The notes below the pieces were generated by a model. The model searched no databases and was not told the DNA's origin. It saw only the letters and a program-made list of their open reading frames with translations. Made by a program: the position numbers and the translations under genes. Below are positions 11,659-23,810 of a DNA stretch of 64,000 nucleotides, piece by piece (positions within the stretch are counted from its first letter, which is position 1; each line of letters starts with the position of its first letter). The stretch covers positions 4,364,560-4,428,559 of the forward strand of contig NC_079375.1 of NCBI RefSeq assembly GCF_021018895.1, read 5' to 3'. This DNA is from Seriola aureovittata. Lineage: Eukaryota; Chordata; Actinopteri; Carangiformes; Carangidae.

Positions 11659-12907
11659 ATGTGTTGTGCTATAAGATCATTGAGCTGGTGGTCTCTTAGG
11701 TCATAGATCATTCATTAGCCTGGTTCAGCCAACAGGTAGCACACAGGTTACTGAGTGTGCAGAGATTTAAAGCTCGCACTGTATCACACCTGTAGAAATC
11801 ATATACATTTCAGTAATGACAGCAGAGTTTCCCGCCGGTGTATTCCAAGGCTCGCCAACCTAAATTGGTGCTGGACTGGCAGTGTACAGTTGGTTTGTCA
11901 GAGGTAGTCTGCTGTACGGTGCGGCGGCCCTGAAAGCTCAACCCATTGCAATTAGAATGGGTGATGAAGATGTTTTTGTTTTGTCTATGAGCTGCAAACA
12001 GCACAGACGGTAATGGAAATGTTTTCAGGGGACACAAAAGCGATGAGCACAGCTGGGACACGAAGACACCCTTGTTGTTACCATGGTGACTCATGAAATT
12101 ACAAGTCCACTGTCTGTCAGTGACATTGGAAAACATGTACTTAAAAACATTACGCTCGTGTGATTCAGATGCGATTCTCGATATCTGCTGTTAAACTTAC
12201 AGTGTCTCTGTCGCCCGTTTGGTTGTGTTTATGTGTGAGACAGCACTGAGAACCGAAACAGTAAATTTATAGGCACTTTGCCTATGTGTAAACACTTATA
12301 CCTAAAAGTGATGTGTAAACCACAAGTCAAAGCACCAACTGTCACAGACTCATTTGAAATTGAAAATATGGCTAACCAGCTCCAGCCCACTCTTAAACCA
12401 AGGGCTGAACACTGACTCATTTGTTGACTTTCAAAATTCTTCATGTATGAATCCAAATTGATTCTTACAAACACTCAGTAACTCACACGCCAACTGACAA
12501 ATTACCATCCGCATCACTGCTAATGAATATATTTCAAACTCTGGCTGCTAGGTACAGTAAAAACTTTCCATTTGCAAAATAAAAACTCCAATTAACATTC
12601 ACTTTTAAAGCTCTGACATGTCTGACCTTTCTTCCTCTTATAGATTCTGTGGATCGGGGGTTTGCTAAGAGCAGATCACACACAGTACTTTTTAAATAAC
12701 AAGGCAGGAAATTGCCCTTTTCATACTCTACTGAACAGAGTAATGGTGAAATGACAAGCGGTTACCAGCCAGAGTGGCTCACTCAGAGGATGAACTGTAC
12801 CAACTGTGGAAACCGCAAATTCATCCTTTACGAAAGACATTTGGGAAACTCGGGACACCTCAGCTTTTACTACCTACTTTTTTTTTTTGGTTTTGTTTTG
12901 ATTTTGT

Positions 12908-12910
<3 letters not shown>

Positions 12911-12941
<31 letters not shown>
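12911..12941. repeat. (GA)n microsatellite
   Basis: About 15 GA units directly after a T-rich stretch. Confidence 0.95.
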
Positions 12942-12943
<2 letters not shown>

Positions 12944-13329
12944 TCCTTTGCCCTCAGAGTTCAGGTGTGTCATCCGGAGATGAAACTCCTGGTCGTGGGC
13001 ACCTGACCATTTCAAAAATGCTGCAGAGTCTGAACAAGCCCCCTGTCACCCGTTGGAGAACCGGTGTCCAGCAGCCACCTGCTTCCCATGAGCCTCTGGT
13101 GGGCTGTTGGCCTCCATTCATAAACGTTGGGGAAATTACACATGACAGGTCTGACCTGGACGGCCATGTAATGGGCAGCACGCATAATTAACCCGGAGAA
13201 CGTTTATTAGCCCCAGTGGCACTGTTCGCATGGTGTGTGACGGGGTGTGGGGGAAATATATGTGTGCGTGTGTGTGTGTAAAGCAGCGAGAGGTGTGTGT
13301 CTGTGTGTGCGTTGTACTGTTATTTAAGT

Positions 13330-13470
13330 GAGGAGCGAGTGGAGACAGGGAAAATGAGAACATTTTTGGAACATAATTACATTCTCTACTAAGGCAAGAT
13401 ATTTTTGTGAAGTGAGGACATTTTTAGAAATTGAGGACCCCTTTGAAAAGTAAAGACATTTGATTTCTCT
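13330..13470. repeat. Degenerate 'GTGAGGACATTTTT' tandem repeat
   Basis: Several diverged units share the core (G/A)TGAG(G/A)ACATTTTT: around 13350, 13415 and, more weakly, 13450 (AAAGACATTTG). This is a decayed minisatellite of a kind familiar in fish DNA. Confidence 0.5.
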
Positions 13471-15083
13471 CTTCTTTTGAGCCATGCACTCTTCACATTC
13501 TGCGATGTGGTTGTGTCTCAAGTGATTAAACACGCTGGCGGTGTTACCTTTGGTTGCTATCCATGTTGCATTCACCACCGTCTGGCAGTCGTGACTGATG
13601 GGATTCCATGGGGAGGTGAGGCAGGTGTCTCCGTTTTTGCCCGTCCAGACTACAGCGCAACCCTGGAGTTTTCAAACTGAGACAGGTCCAGCAGTGTTCA
13701 GAAAAGTCTCTGTTTCAGGGGATAGAAAACTCGGGAGTAGTGTGGACGCCAGACGTAAGGACGTAGAAACTGTGAATGGTTTTAAAAACTAAAAACGTAT
13801 GAGTGTGGACACTCAGTGTTTGTGCTTGTTTCTTCCAACTTCACTTTGAGTGAATGTGGACTAATGTTAGTTGGACAGGGCGGAGTTACATGACTGGACA
13901 TGAGTTAGTATTTATTTATTTAAAAGGGGACACTTCATGAGTGCACTTAACCGAATTAACCGACATGAGTGAGATTAAGTCGCTGAGAGGTTCTGGAGTT
14001 TCTGTTAACTGTCCAGCCTTAACTGAACTACTGGTGGAATATTGATCTATTTATTTCATTTATTGTTTTCACTTAAATTAATAAAAAACTGAAATATCAA
14101 TATTTATCTCCGTCTTTGTCCTTACTTGTCAGTATATTTCTTAGAAAAGCAGTAAATCGAGGCATTGAATGTTGAAATTTATTTGAATGTCAAAAAAGTT
14201 TGAGATATTCTGTATAATGGAAACAACTCTCTCTACCTTTGTCATTTTCTGCCACGTGTAATAGTGTGAACACAGTGTGTGTGCGCCAGGTGAGGAGATA
14301 CAGGACATGTACAGTGTGTGTATGAGCTGAGTGCCCTTACGTAGCAAGTACAAATGGCTTCTACTGAAATTCAACCTCCAGCCTGAAACCTCTCATTCAA
14401 ATTCACCATCACTCACTTCCATCAATCATCTGTTGTTGTTTTTTTTCCTTCTTTGCACTGACAACAAAGTGAATCTCGTTTGGAAGCAAAAACAATTACA
14501 GCGGCTCTGTCACAGATAGGTCTACCATAGTGCCTCAGTTCCTGTGAAAGTATGCCAGGTTTTTGATGCGTCTCTCCCTGCTCGCCCCCCCCCCCCTCAC
14601 CTCCCTCCTCGTCTCACCCGTCTCATGGAGATGTTGGCCGGCTATCGCTGTTGGCCAGTCCTCCTGCTGTTTGAGATGTACTCCCTGTGCCTCCGTCTAG
14701 AGGGAAACTGTGACAGGCTTATCTCCCCTGACGCTCACTCACCTGGAAAAAAAAAAAAAAAAAAAAGAGGCTGAAGGGGTTTGTAGCTTCACCAAGCACC
14801 TTCCTCCAGAGCTGAAACCCACCCTGGAAAAAAAAAAAATCAAGAATTTATTTCATTGGGAATTAAATCTGTTCGCTAAGAGGTGTTAGGGTGAGAGGAG
14901 ACACACAAGATATATTGACAAAGGATATATATAGTTATTACAAATATCTCATTGGTTTCGACAATGCAACAAGGTCACGCCACCATGTAACTGGGTTGAT
15001 CACTTTATCGTTAAAGACAACAACCTAACTGCCATTGACTAGGTTTCCCCAAACATACCTGTGTACAGTACACCAAGACTGTA
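13471..15083. other. Unassigned non-coding sequence
   Basis: No gene supported. Contains an A20 run (14747-14766), short C runs near 14590 and an A12 run near 14830. Confidence 0.5.
14747..14766. repeat. A20 homopolymer
   Basis: 20 consecutive A. Confidence 0.9.
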
Positions 15084-15088
15084 TACAC

Positions 15089-15147
<59 letters not shown>
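15084..15147. repeat. (CA)n microsatellite
   Basis: About 31 CA units with one AA interruption at about 15108. Confidence 0.95.
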
Positions 15148-15148
<1 letters not shown>

Positions 15149-15321
15149 GTTCAGTATCCCTATGAAATACTTTTTATACAGGATGAATCTGCACTTCCTG
15201 TTTTATGTCCAATTCTGACCTTCGGGCAGCAAGTATCATAACTCTGTATGTCAGGAGGTGAAAAGGAAAGTTTATGAAGGATGGACATGTAGCATGTCAG
15301 ATGATGAAGTTTTCCTTGTCA

Positions 15322-15322
<1 letters not shown>

Positions 15323-15374
<52 letters not shown>

Positions 15375-15378
15375 ACAC
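15323..15378. repeat. (CA)n microsatellite
   Basis: Long CA run with one CAGA near its end, 180 bp after the preceding array. Confidence 0.95.
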
Positions 15379-16271
15379 CAGTTTTTAACAGGTACTTTTC
15401 ATTAAATCTTAATTACATTCTTGTTTTATTAGCTGAACCCTAACAACAATCTTTCCCTATTCTTAACCATATGTTAGTTAGATATTGCAAATACTGTAAC
15501 ATGAAACTCTTGTGTTCTTGTTCACTCACCACAAGTGTAGATTGACTGCGGTTGTTGTCATTTCACTGATGATTCCACAGCTTCTACCTGTTTCCTTACC
15601 TTTTAATAAAAACATTTCTTTCTTCTCTCAGAAGTCTGCTTTTTGTTGGACACAACTATTGTGTTATTCACTTTACAGCAGCATTCCCTTGACCCAGTTA
15701 GGCCAAATGGCTACTTCACAAAGTGATGCAACATAACACATTTTTATATCAATGTATGAGACCACAGAGTGGTCGAAACTTAAGAGGACTGTTAGAAAAC
15801 ATAAGCAAAAGTAAATATGTGCATGTTAATAAACGCACTACTTTGACTCGGCCTCTCCTTAGTTTTATTTCAGTGTTTTTAATGTTAGGTGAAAATCAGC
15901 AGCAGCCTTTTATCCTTTCATCCGTTTACTCGTCACCTATTGGCCCGGAGGCTGTTTGGTGGATGGGATGTTGACTGTTGCATTGTACTTCTCATGTACA
16001 GTTGTGGTATCCACGTGGTTTCTCCATCGTTTTTCCTACTAAAGTGATAATTGAGGAATCTGCTGGTGCTGATGCTGGACAAAAAAAAAAAAAAAGTGTG
16101 TTCTCGCTCATCATGCTGCAGTCGATGCAGGTAATGGTGAACATTTTGTGATGGTTACACAATCACAAAGTCTTTCATTAACACCTTGCCCCTCAGGTTT
16201 CCATGGAAACAAGCTTGGCAACTGCACACATGTGAATGTGTTGGGAGAGAGGAAGGTCTGTCTTCTCACTC

Positions 16272-16273
<2 letters not shown>
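15379..16273. other. Unassigned non-coding sequence
   Basis: AT-rich unique sequence with an A-run near 16081. No gene supported. Confidence 0.5.

Positions 16274-16308
<35 letters not shown>
16274..16308. repeat. (GT)17 microsatellite
   Basis: Uninterrupted GT run. Confidence 0.95.
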
Positions 16309-16309
<1 letters not shown>

Positions 16310-16401
16310 TGTGACAGAGAGTGAGAGATAGAGAGAAAGAAAGAAAGATAGCATATGGCAGCAGCAGCATGTGCAGTAGTGTGTCACAGAGTAAATATAT
16401 C

Positions 16402-16426
16402 TGTGTGTGTGTGTGTGTGTGTGTGT
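16402..16426. repeat. (TG)12 microsatellite
   Basis: Uninterrupted TG run. Confidence 0.95.
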
Positions 16427-17000
16427 CTCAACTTTCTGTATACGGCTGCACATGCATTTCTGGTGAGGCTGTCATGCATGCATGTACTGCGTATAAGCAT
16501 TTGCTCATTTTATATGGATGTGTGTATTTGTATGTGTGTTTGTGTGTGTGTGACAGTGTATGGGTGACTGCCTGTACATTTGCATGTGTGCATGTATTTG
16601 CATTTTAAATTGTGTTTATGCAAGTAAGCAAAACGTAAAAACTGTAAAGTGTGTTTGTGTTCAGCTTTCCTTTTCCCTTCTTTTGCCCACACTTGTTTAA
16701 GTATTCATATGTGTGTTTGTTTACTGACATGTTGTTTGTGTGTGTGAAAAAAAAGAAAAGTGCAAGTGTGAATATGCATTCTCATATTTTTGCAAGTTAT
16801 AACAGAATGTGAATGTGTGTCTTTGGTAATGTGTTTCTATGACTAAGTGGCTTCACATCGGTGTGTGTTCATGTATATAAGTGTGTGTAGCTTAATCATA
16901 CAGTATGTGTTTATATTCTACTATGTGTGCATGTGTGTGTCCACAAGGGTTAAAGCACATATAAAAGTGTGTATTAATGTGTGTAGAAGCAGTGTGATGG
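16427..17000. repeat. GT-enriched, decayed microsatellite field
   Basis: About 570 bp where TGTGTG/GTGTGT words of 6-12 bases recur every 20-60 bases between ATGCAT and TGTATTTG words. The pattern suggests an old, mutated long GT array or repeated expansion. Confidence 0.6.
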
Positions 17001-17086
17001 GTAAACATACCAAGAAGAAAAGTAACCTACCGGTTTGAAGATGAACAAAACTTGATCCACTTCTGAAAAGCTACCGATTGCCTTCC

Positions 17087-17127
17087 CACACACACACACA
17101 CACAAACACACACACGCACACACACAC
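17087..17127. repeat. Interrupted (CA)n microsatellite
   Basis: CA run broken by AA and CG steps. Confidence 0.95.
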
Positions 17128-17286
17128 TTCTGTCCTTGCTTGAGTCGTCACTAACGGCATCTTGTATTATCTCACCCAGCAGACGCAAATTACTCTCCTG
17201 TGACATTTCAGTGCTTAAAAAGAGAAATTTCATTTGACCAATTTGACTCTGGACAGCTCCAATGTTCTAACACTCCACTGACACGT

Positions 17287-17300
17287 ACACACACACACAC

Positions 17301-17339
<39 letters not shown>

Positions 17340-17344
17340 CACAC

Positions 17345-17402
<58 letters not shown>
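17287..17402. repeat. Compound (CA)n-(CAGA)n microsatellite
   Basis: CA units lead into an (ACAG)n block at about 17302-17338, then a short CA bridge, then a second (ACAG)n block at about 17347-17402. The repeated CA-CAGA order suggests internal duplication of the array. Open frames here encode only Thr-Asp-Arg-Gln or Val-Cys-Leu-Ser runs. Confidence 0.95.
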
Positions 17403-17403
<1 letters not shown>

Positions 17404-17570
17404 TGTGCTAACATTATTAACTCCACTACAGAGCCGCCTTGAGGGAAAGAAAAACCAAACAAAATCCAGAGGCTCATCGGGACCTGAGGTGAGTCAAAAG
17501 ACTTTTACATACATGTTCATTTGTGCCAGCTTTGATCTCAGTATTGTTTTTATTGAAGTACACTCCACCT

Positions 17571-17575
<5 letters not shown>

Positions 17576-17632
<57 letters not shown>
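17576..17632. repeat. (CA)28 microsatellite
   Basis: Uninterrupted CA run of about 57 bp. Confidence 0.95.
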
Positions 17633-17636
<4 letters not shown>

Positions 17637-18845
17637 TCTATTTTTCCCTTTCAGATTGTTCTCTGGATTTCTTGTTCTCACTATAGGGTTCAGTTATTTC
17701 TCTCTCTTTCCTTTATTTGACTTTAGTTTGTGGCTGCCTGAACTTATGTTAGATGTTATTAGACTTTCATTTCTGCAAGCAGATCAACATTGCAGCAAGA
17801 TCACACATGGCAGACAATGATGAGACTTGACTAAGCGGTTAACAATATTCAGTATCATGGTTTCTATTGGATTACTTCAGCTATAGAGATAAGATATCAG
17901 CGGTTTGAAGCACTTGAAGATCCAATCGTCACTGAAGCATATGTCATGTAGAGAGCTAATAAAATATGGTATGATATGGTCAAAAGTTGTCATATTGACC
18001 TTTAAGGTGTATTTATCATACGTTGAGTAATATGCAAGAAAACATTCCACCTTAAAAAGTTGTTGGTAGTGAATTAAATGGGTAATTAGTAAAGATGAAA
18101 AGACAGAAACACCCGTTCGTTCATCATTCACTCAGACAGTTTCTTTATTTAGGATGCATTTACACAGAAATATGACAAAGTCAGTCTGTTACACTTGGAC
18201 AGCTTGTGCTGCTGGGCTACGTTTTCATAGCTTAGCCTGTTAGCTTCGATGGACCTCTGCCTGCACTGCAATGTGGCTTCATTTGCTCTGCCACAAGTAA
18301 ACGAAATCATTTAAAACGAAAACCACTTGTGTTAATTCACCTGCTGCTTAATGCTCACATCACAGCTGCGTGTGGTACTACACCTCTGTGTACTGCTATT
18401 TGGCAGCAGAAAAGATGAGCCCAAGTGCAGACACAGTGAAAGGAATGAAGTTAAAGTTATTTATTGGTGGGTACAGGGAATAGAAAAGATGGGTTGGTGG
18501 ATGTTAGGAGGCAGCTTGAGCCAGGGGCTGCGGTTGAAGCTGGGGAAGGAGCAGTGGGGACGCTGAGGGAGCAGGTCTAGAGTGAGATCCAGGGGCCGGA
18601 GTCAGAGCAGGCCGGACTGCAGGGAGGCAGAGTGCAGGATGAGAGCAGGTGAAACAAACAAGAACTGAATGCTTAAGAGCAAAACTGCTCCTAAATTTGG
18701 CTCGAAGCGACACCGACGGTGGTGGAGTATATGATCTGGCAGAGTGGAAGCGGCAGGGCTGAGTATTTGTAGAGGTCTTGATTGCAGAATGGGATGCAGC
18801 TGGTGGGGCTCTGCTCCGACTCTGGCGCACCTGCACACAATCCAA

Positions 18846-18846
<1 letters not shown>
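17633..18846. other. Unassigned non-coding sequence
   Basis: No gene supported. A 113-codon antisense frame at 18504-18845 is Pro/Ser/Ala-rich and overlaps frames on the other strand without any recognisable domain. Confidence 0.5.
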
Positions 18847-18885
<39 letters not shown>

Positions 18886-18902
18886 CACACACACACACAC
18901 AC
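18847..18902. repeat. (CA)n microsatellite
   Basis: CA run with a single CAACAC phase break at about 18884. Confidence 0.95.
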
Positions 18903-19019
18903 AGGGAGGGAGATGGAGAGTGGAGAGAGCTGCTCAGGTTATGGAGGCACTGAGGTTGAGGGCATGGCAGATGATTGCTTGTTGATATTATTTGATGTTG
19001 AGGAACGCTGAGGACACAA

Positions 19020-19690
19020 GTAAAAGAAAACTTCCTTCTCTCATATCCTTTCTCTTTCTACCTCCTTCATTCCTCTTCATCTCTTTGCCTGTTACCCTCT
19101 CACTTTTACTTCCCCCTCATGCCATTGTGGGGTCTCTGTTTTAGCCTGACTGCTCTCATCTCCTCAGATTTTACTCCCGCTCTCTCTCTCGCTGCCCATT
19201 CTTTTTCTCTCTCTGTTCGACTCCTTCCCCGTATGCTTCACTTTTTCTCCCTCACTTTATCTTTGTGACTCAGTCTTTCCCTCTGTCTCTCTTTCCATTT
19301 CTGACTCACTCGCACTCTATTTTAATCTCCGTCTGTGTCTACATTCCCACTCTCTCTTTTTCTGTCTGTGTCCAGATCTTTCTATTTGTCTGAGTCCTTC
19401 ATTCCCTGTTTTACCTCTGTCCTCCTCTCTGTCTGACTCCACTCCTTTTTTGTTGCTTTTCCTTCAGTGTCTCCCTCTTAGTTTTTTTTTTTTGTTTTGT
19501 TTAGTACATCTCACTTTCTTTTTGGCCTTTTCCCCTCTTCAAACATCCCCCCTTTCAATATACATCTCTCCTCCCCACTCTCTGTATTCTGTGCTCACAC
19601 CAAATATGGGCGCAAATCCTCTCCAGCCTTTTCTGTCTATCATCCTTCTCCCTCTGTGTACAACCTGATTGACTCAGCCCCCGTCCCCCA
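19020..19690 (+). repeat. Pyrimidine-rich (CT-rich) tract
   Basis: About 650 bp in which this strand is overwhelmingly C and T, built from TCTCTCT, CCTCCTTC and TTTCTCTC words with few purines. It is not a clean tandem repeat. Confidence 0.75.
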
Positions 19691-19694
19691 CCTC

Positions 19695-19730
<36 letters not shown>

Positions 19731-19747
19731 CACACACACACACACAC
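19695..19747. repeat. (CA)n microsatellite
   Basis: CA run with one CG step. Confidence 0.95.
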
Positions 19748-19784
19748 TCCTCCGAAAAGCACTCACTCCACGCATATGTATCTG

Positions 19785-19890
19785 AATTAGCCTTGGTTGC
19801 TCGCGGCGACTTCCATCTTAATAAGTGCGTTGTTTATGGGCCTATAAGCAAAATGTTGCCTGCACAGTTCATTACTGCTGAGTGGGGAGG
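19785..19890. other. Candidate conserved non-coding block
   Basis: A compact, complex segment between two CA arrays (GAATTAGCCTTGGTTGC, then TTTATGGGCCTATAAGC). ATTA, GATA-free and CCTATAA cores are present. Enhancer identity is inference. Confidence 0.3.
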
Positions 19891-19910
19891 GAAACTCCCA
19901 GGAGGCAGCG

Positions 19911-19977
19911 CACACACACATACACACACACACGCACACCCACACACACGCGCATGCACACCCACATACACACACAT
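19911..19977. repeat. Complex (CA)n/(CACG)n simple repeat
   Basis: CA-rich stretch with CG, CCCA and TA interruptions. Confidence 0.9.
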
Positions 19978-21920
19978 CCATTCCAGACTCTCCTGCCTTC
20001 CACACACTGGTTTCTCTCCTGTATCCTTCTTCTATGTATTTATCCTCTGTTCACTCTTTTCTTCAACATCCCACAACAAGGCAATTCAATATTTTGCTAC
20101 CATTTTTAATGAGACACCTTTTATGAATGGTTTCAGGGTGGTTATACTTGTCTGTATTAATGGTGAATGCATCATTTAATATTTAATAATGTTTTATTTC
20201 ATAATGGCGTATAACTTTATTCATATGTTATAAGCCATTAATAATAACGACATCTGGGTTGCCTGGTTGCTTCGTTGGAGGAAAACTCCTCCAGTGGACA
20301 GCTACACCACTCAACACCTGGAGAAAGTGCTGCAGAACATCTGGATAGAACTTAATGTTAACTTAGTGTTCTGAAGATTTACAACTACAGACTGATTGTT
20401 TATTAATAATAATTAACATTTGTAACTGCTAACAACTTATTGTGCTAATTTAAATTAAGTTAGACATCTCTCTAAAACTGTTTCAACAAGAACAGGACAC
20501 CATAACCTCCATGAAAGTAGGATTTACTGCAGGCTGACAACAGAGTATAAACGCCTTAGAACTTGATACCGATATTTTTAAGGGGAATCTCTACTGTCAG
20601 CTCATCCTGGAAGATATCAGTTATTTTATTTTTTATAACCTTTCTTGGCTATAAAGAGTTTTTTTTCCCCCCTCAGTCTGTTCCTCTTGGCAGTGCAGCC
20701 AAAGTACAGCAGTCAGCATGAATCAAGGAGTACGACTCCTACAACAGCAACATGTATGCATCTTTTGGTTTGTGGGATTACACCTGCTATCTCAATGTTT
20801 TTAAAAATATATATTTTCAAGGATATAAGTAACTGCGTTGTTTGAACAATCATATGCACTAGGCATAGTTTGATTTTTTTGGGGGGGCAGTGTTAAGTTT
20901 AAGCTATTGATTGTTGGACAAAAGCCATTTTTAGTTTAAAGGCCCTACATGCAGAAACAAAACGGCATCCACGTTTGTGACCAAGTATGGGTGTAGGAAA
21001 CATGTTCGGGCTTTAGTGCGATTGGATGATCAGATTTAGAGCCACATGCTAACTAGAGGTAAACAAAGAGTCAACGCAGCGAAGTTTTAAGTTCAAAATA
21101 CAAACAGTCAGTGAATTAATGATAAGGAAACTGGAAGATTATAATGTTTTGTACAGAGCTAGTGTTGTGCTGCATCAATTTGACCAAGAGGCTCCTTTAA
21201 GTATCAATAAATAGACAGAACTGCAAGAACTGAGGAGATTTATGAGCCTCCAGATCACATTTGGAAAACAGGTAGAGGACGGTGCTCTCCAAGTACAAAG
21301 TGAACTAAAATTAGGTTGACAGGAAAATCACTTCTGACGTTGGTTATCCCTAACAAGGAGGGGGAGGGAGACAGTGAATAACTTTATTTATAGGAAATAA
21401 AGTCTTTCTTTAGGGAAACAACAGCACCACAGCTGTGACAGCAAAATGATCAGTCTCCAACATCTTTTGTTTAAATGATAAAACCAGGAGATTGTGTTTA
21501 CATGGTCAACAGAATGCCTCATGACAAGAAGTGACAGTGATGTATTGTTTATCAACGCTATAAATAGAGTCTCTCCTGTTATGAAAACAAATGGAGAACT
21601 TAGTCTCTACTCCACCAATCATTTGCACAGGTTTCATGTATTTACAGACGTCTCATCCACCTCGTATCTTCGCTGTCATATCTTCCGCACTGCTTCGTCC
21701 ACAGACCGGGGGGAGCTGGGAGGCGCTGACTGCAGGAGCGACAGTATGTGACACTGGAACACACAGTGAGAGCGGGGCTGGGAAACAGATGGCTGTGAAG
21801 CGCAGCAAGAGAAGAGTTAATGCTCAAACTGTGTGTGACAGAAGCGTTTCTCCGCGTCGCTTAAGTGCGGGATCAGACATGCAGAGACAAATTATACAAA
21901 TTAACACGTACAAAAAAAAA
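19978..21920. other. Unassigned sequence with probable old repeats
   Basis: No gene supported. Segments at 20270-20350 and 20935-21290 (AGGCCCTACATGCAG; GAGGCTCCTTTAAG) resemble diverged interspersed repeats. The 152-codon frame at 21591-22049 runs into a CA array and has no recognisable domain. Confidence 0.4.
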
Positions 21921-21942
21921 CCACACACACACACACACACAC
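21921..21942. repeat. (CA)n microsatellite
   Basis: Short CA run after an A-run. Confidence 0.9.
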
Positions 21943-22439
21943 AAACAAACAAGCGCGCACGCACTCATACAGACTCACATAGATACAGTGTGACAGCTGC
22001 GACATCACACTGGTTATTGCCGTGTTTAGTCCCTCTGGAGCAGCGCTGATGGAGCTGTGTTGTCAGGAGACGTGGGTCAAATGAGTCAAAGAGCTACAAT
22101 TCATGAAACACAAAGAGGAGATTATCTGGCCCCGGTTTGTGCCTTTTGCATTCATGCTTTTCTAAAAGTGGTGATTGCATTCACGTCACAGATACAAGCC
22201 ACGGTTTGTTAAAATCAAAGTGAAGTCAAAGTTAAAGAAACCCAGCAGGTTGTTTGCTGTGAAGCTATTTACAACATCCTTAAAAAAAAAAAAAAAGCCT
22301 CTTTCATTCTACACCTAAAAAAATCCTGCAGGGGAGTAACATCAGTTTTCATTTGCAAAATGTAATTCTCTTGCAACATGTACATTTCACCACAGTGAAA
22401 GTGGCTCCCTGACACTGATGAGAGTTACTCATTTACTCC

Positions 22440-22560
22440 AAAGGTATCAATATTTGGTATCGAATGATGAGGCATTTTTCAATCAATCCTTAATAGTATC
22501 AAACCAATTCGTTCAGTCTATATAGGTATCAAAGTTTGATACCCAGCCCTACCAAAGCTA
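22440..22560 (-). repeat. 'GGTATCGAT'-type interspersed repeat fragment
   Basis: GGTATCAATATTTGGTATCG near the left edge and GGTATCAAAGTTTGATACC near the right resemble the ends of common fish repeats that begin 'GGCTGGGTATC' on the other strand. GGTATCAAA/TTTGATACC is itself a small palindrome. Class is uncertain, possibly a non-autonomous DNA transposon. Confidence 0.45.
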
Positions 22561-22844
22561 CAAGTATTTTCTGTTAATTTCCATTTTCATGAACTGTGGT
22601 ATGTTTATATTTTATTTTACAAGACAAGCTAGGAGAAACTGTATGTCACTTCTTTTTCTAGCTAAACTAAAACATTGTGAAATGGGTTAAGAATTCCCTT
22701 TATTGTTTATTGGATGACTAGATGAAATATTTACAATATCTACAACCTGAAAAACATTTTAGCAAGAACCGTTATCATATTTACATAGTCATTAGAAACT
22801 GGGCATTAACATTAACATTTAACTAGAGATGTTTTTTTTAGCCA

Positions 22845-23080
22845 CCTCATGAATGTAGATCTGATATTTACTTTATTTTTTAGCTCTGGTTTGGTCTCCA
22901 CCGACTCCTTTAGCGGCTTCAGGCTTCACTTTCTTCCCCGGCTAGCTGCTAACTATGGCTGTGTGCTGTTTGGTGTGAGGACAGGTGCTGTTCAGTAGAT
23001 TTATCTTAACTTTCAGCTGGATGAACATCTGCTGTTGCTGAAAGCAGAAATAACTTGACTAGGTGACAGATCATTCGTAA
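22845..23080 (+). repeat. Dispersed repeat family B, copy 2
   Basis: TTAGCTCTGGTTTGGTCTCC at about 22879 is the reverse complement of the start of the 8.65 kb copy. Further text (GCTAGCTGCTAAC, CAGTAGATTTATCTTA) matches the outer flank at about 62415 (CAGTAGATTTATCTTA). It is diverged and non-coding. Confidence 0.55.
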
Positions 23081-23767
23081 ATTTTGGTAAGACTGTTGAC
23101 CCATATGCCCTCTAAAACAAAAACTGTTAAAAGTCCGTAGAGTCGGGTGGGACTACGAGGAACATGGATTCAGAAAATTGATCATTGGAGTTAAAAGGGC
23201 TTAAATCACTTTTTCAAACTTACATTTACAGTATATTTGAGTGTGGCTCTTGCAGGCAAGGACTGTAACTCAAAAAGCTCAAAAATGACATCAAAGACAC
23301 AAACTGGGGCCGTCCTAATCCATTGTCACCAATGTTTTCAACCCCATTTTCTACATCTATTTCCAATCTCTCCAGAAACACACAGGCAGACACACAGCGG
23401 CACTAACAGTGTTAGAAGGATACTGAGGAATCTGTGTCTTTGTCTAAACTCCCCAGGGACAAAAATAATTACTTTTCCATGAAATCCACACAATGTGAAT
23501 TTTGTTTTCCTCTATAATTTTTGTAGATAATTGAATTAAATACCCCAGAGGCATTATATTGCCACAAACACACACACAGGGAGAAATCCAAAAAATTTGT
23601 CTCAGTGTTGACTTATTATATCTCTGCCATTAGTCGACTTATCTGAATGCGCTCCGTGTCTGTCTGGATAATGCTGGATTGACTGACACCGCCAAAAAAA
23701 AAAAAAAAACCCAAACAAAAATAATTGCCTTAAAAATAACACGAGCAATCGCGGCTGATATGCACAG

Positions 23768-23768
<1 letters not shown>
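23081..23768. other. Unassigned non-coding sequence
   Basis: Unique sequence with no gene supported. An A-run lies at about 23694-23709. Confidence 0.5.

Positions 23769-23808
<40 letters not shown>
23769..23808. repeat. (CA)20 microsatellite
   Basis: Uninterrupted CA run. Confidence 0.95.

Positions 23809-23810
<2 letters not shown>

Larger units (their letters stand above)
11081..13329. other. Unique sequence with embedded simple repeats
   Basis: No gene supported. A-rich run at 11513-11548. Text at 11310-11420 and 13010-13220 is complex and repeat-free and could be conserved, but open frames there carry no known domain. Confidence 0.45.

Noticed and set aside
17200..17477. Open frames of 80-89 codons on both strands with TDRQ or VCLS repeats
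   Set aside because: They are translations of the CA/CAGA microsatellite.
21591..22049. 152-codon open frame, the longest in the window
   Set aside because: Its second half is the CA array and Thr/His repeats. The first half has no domain.
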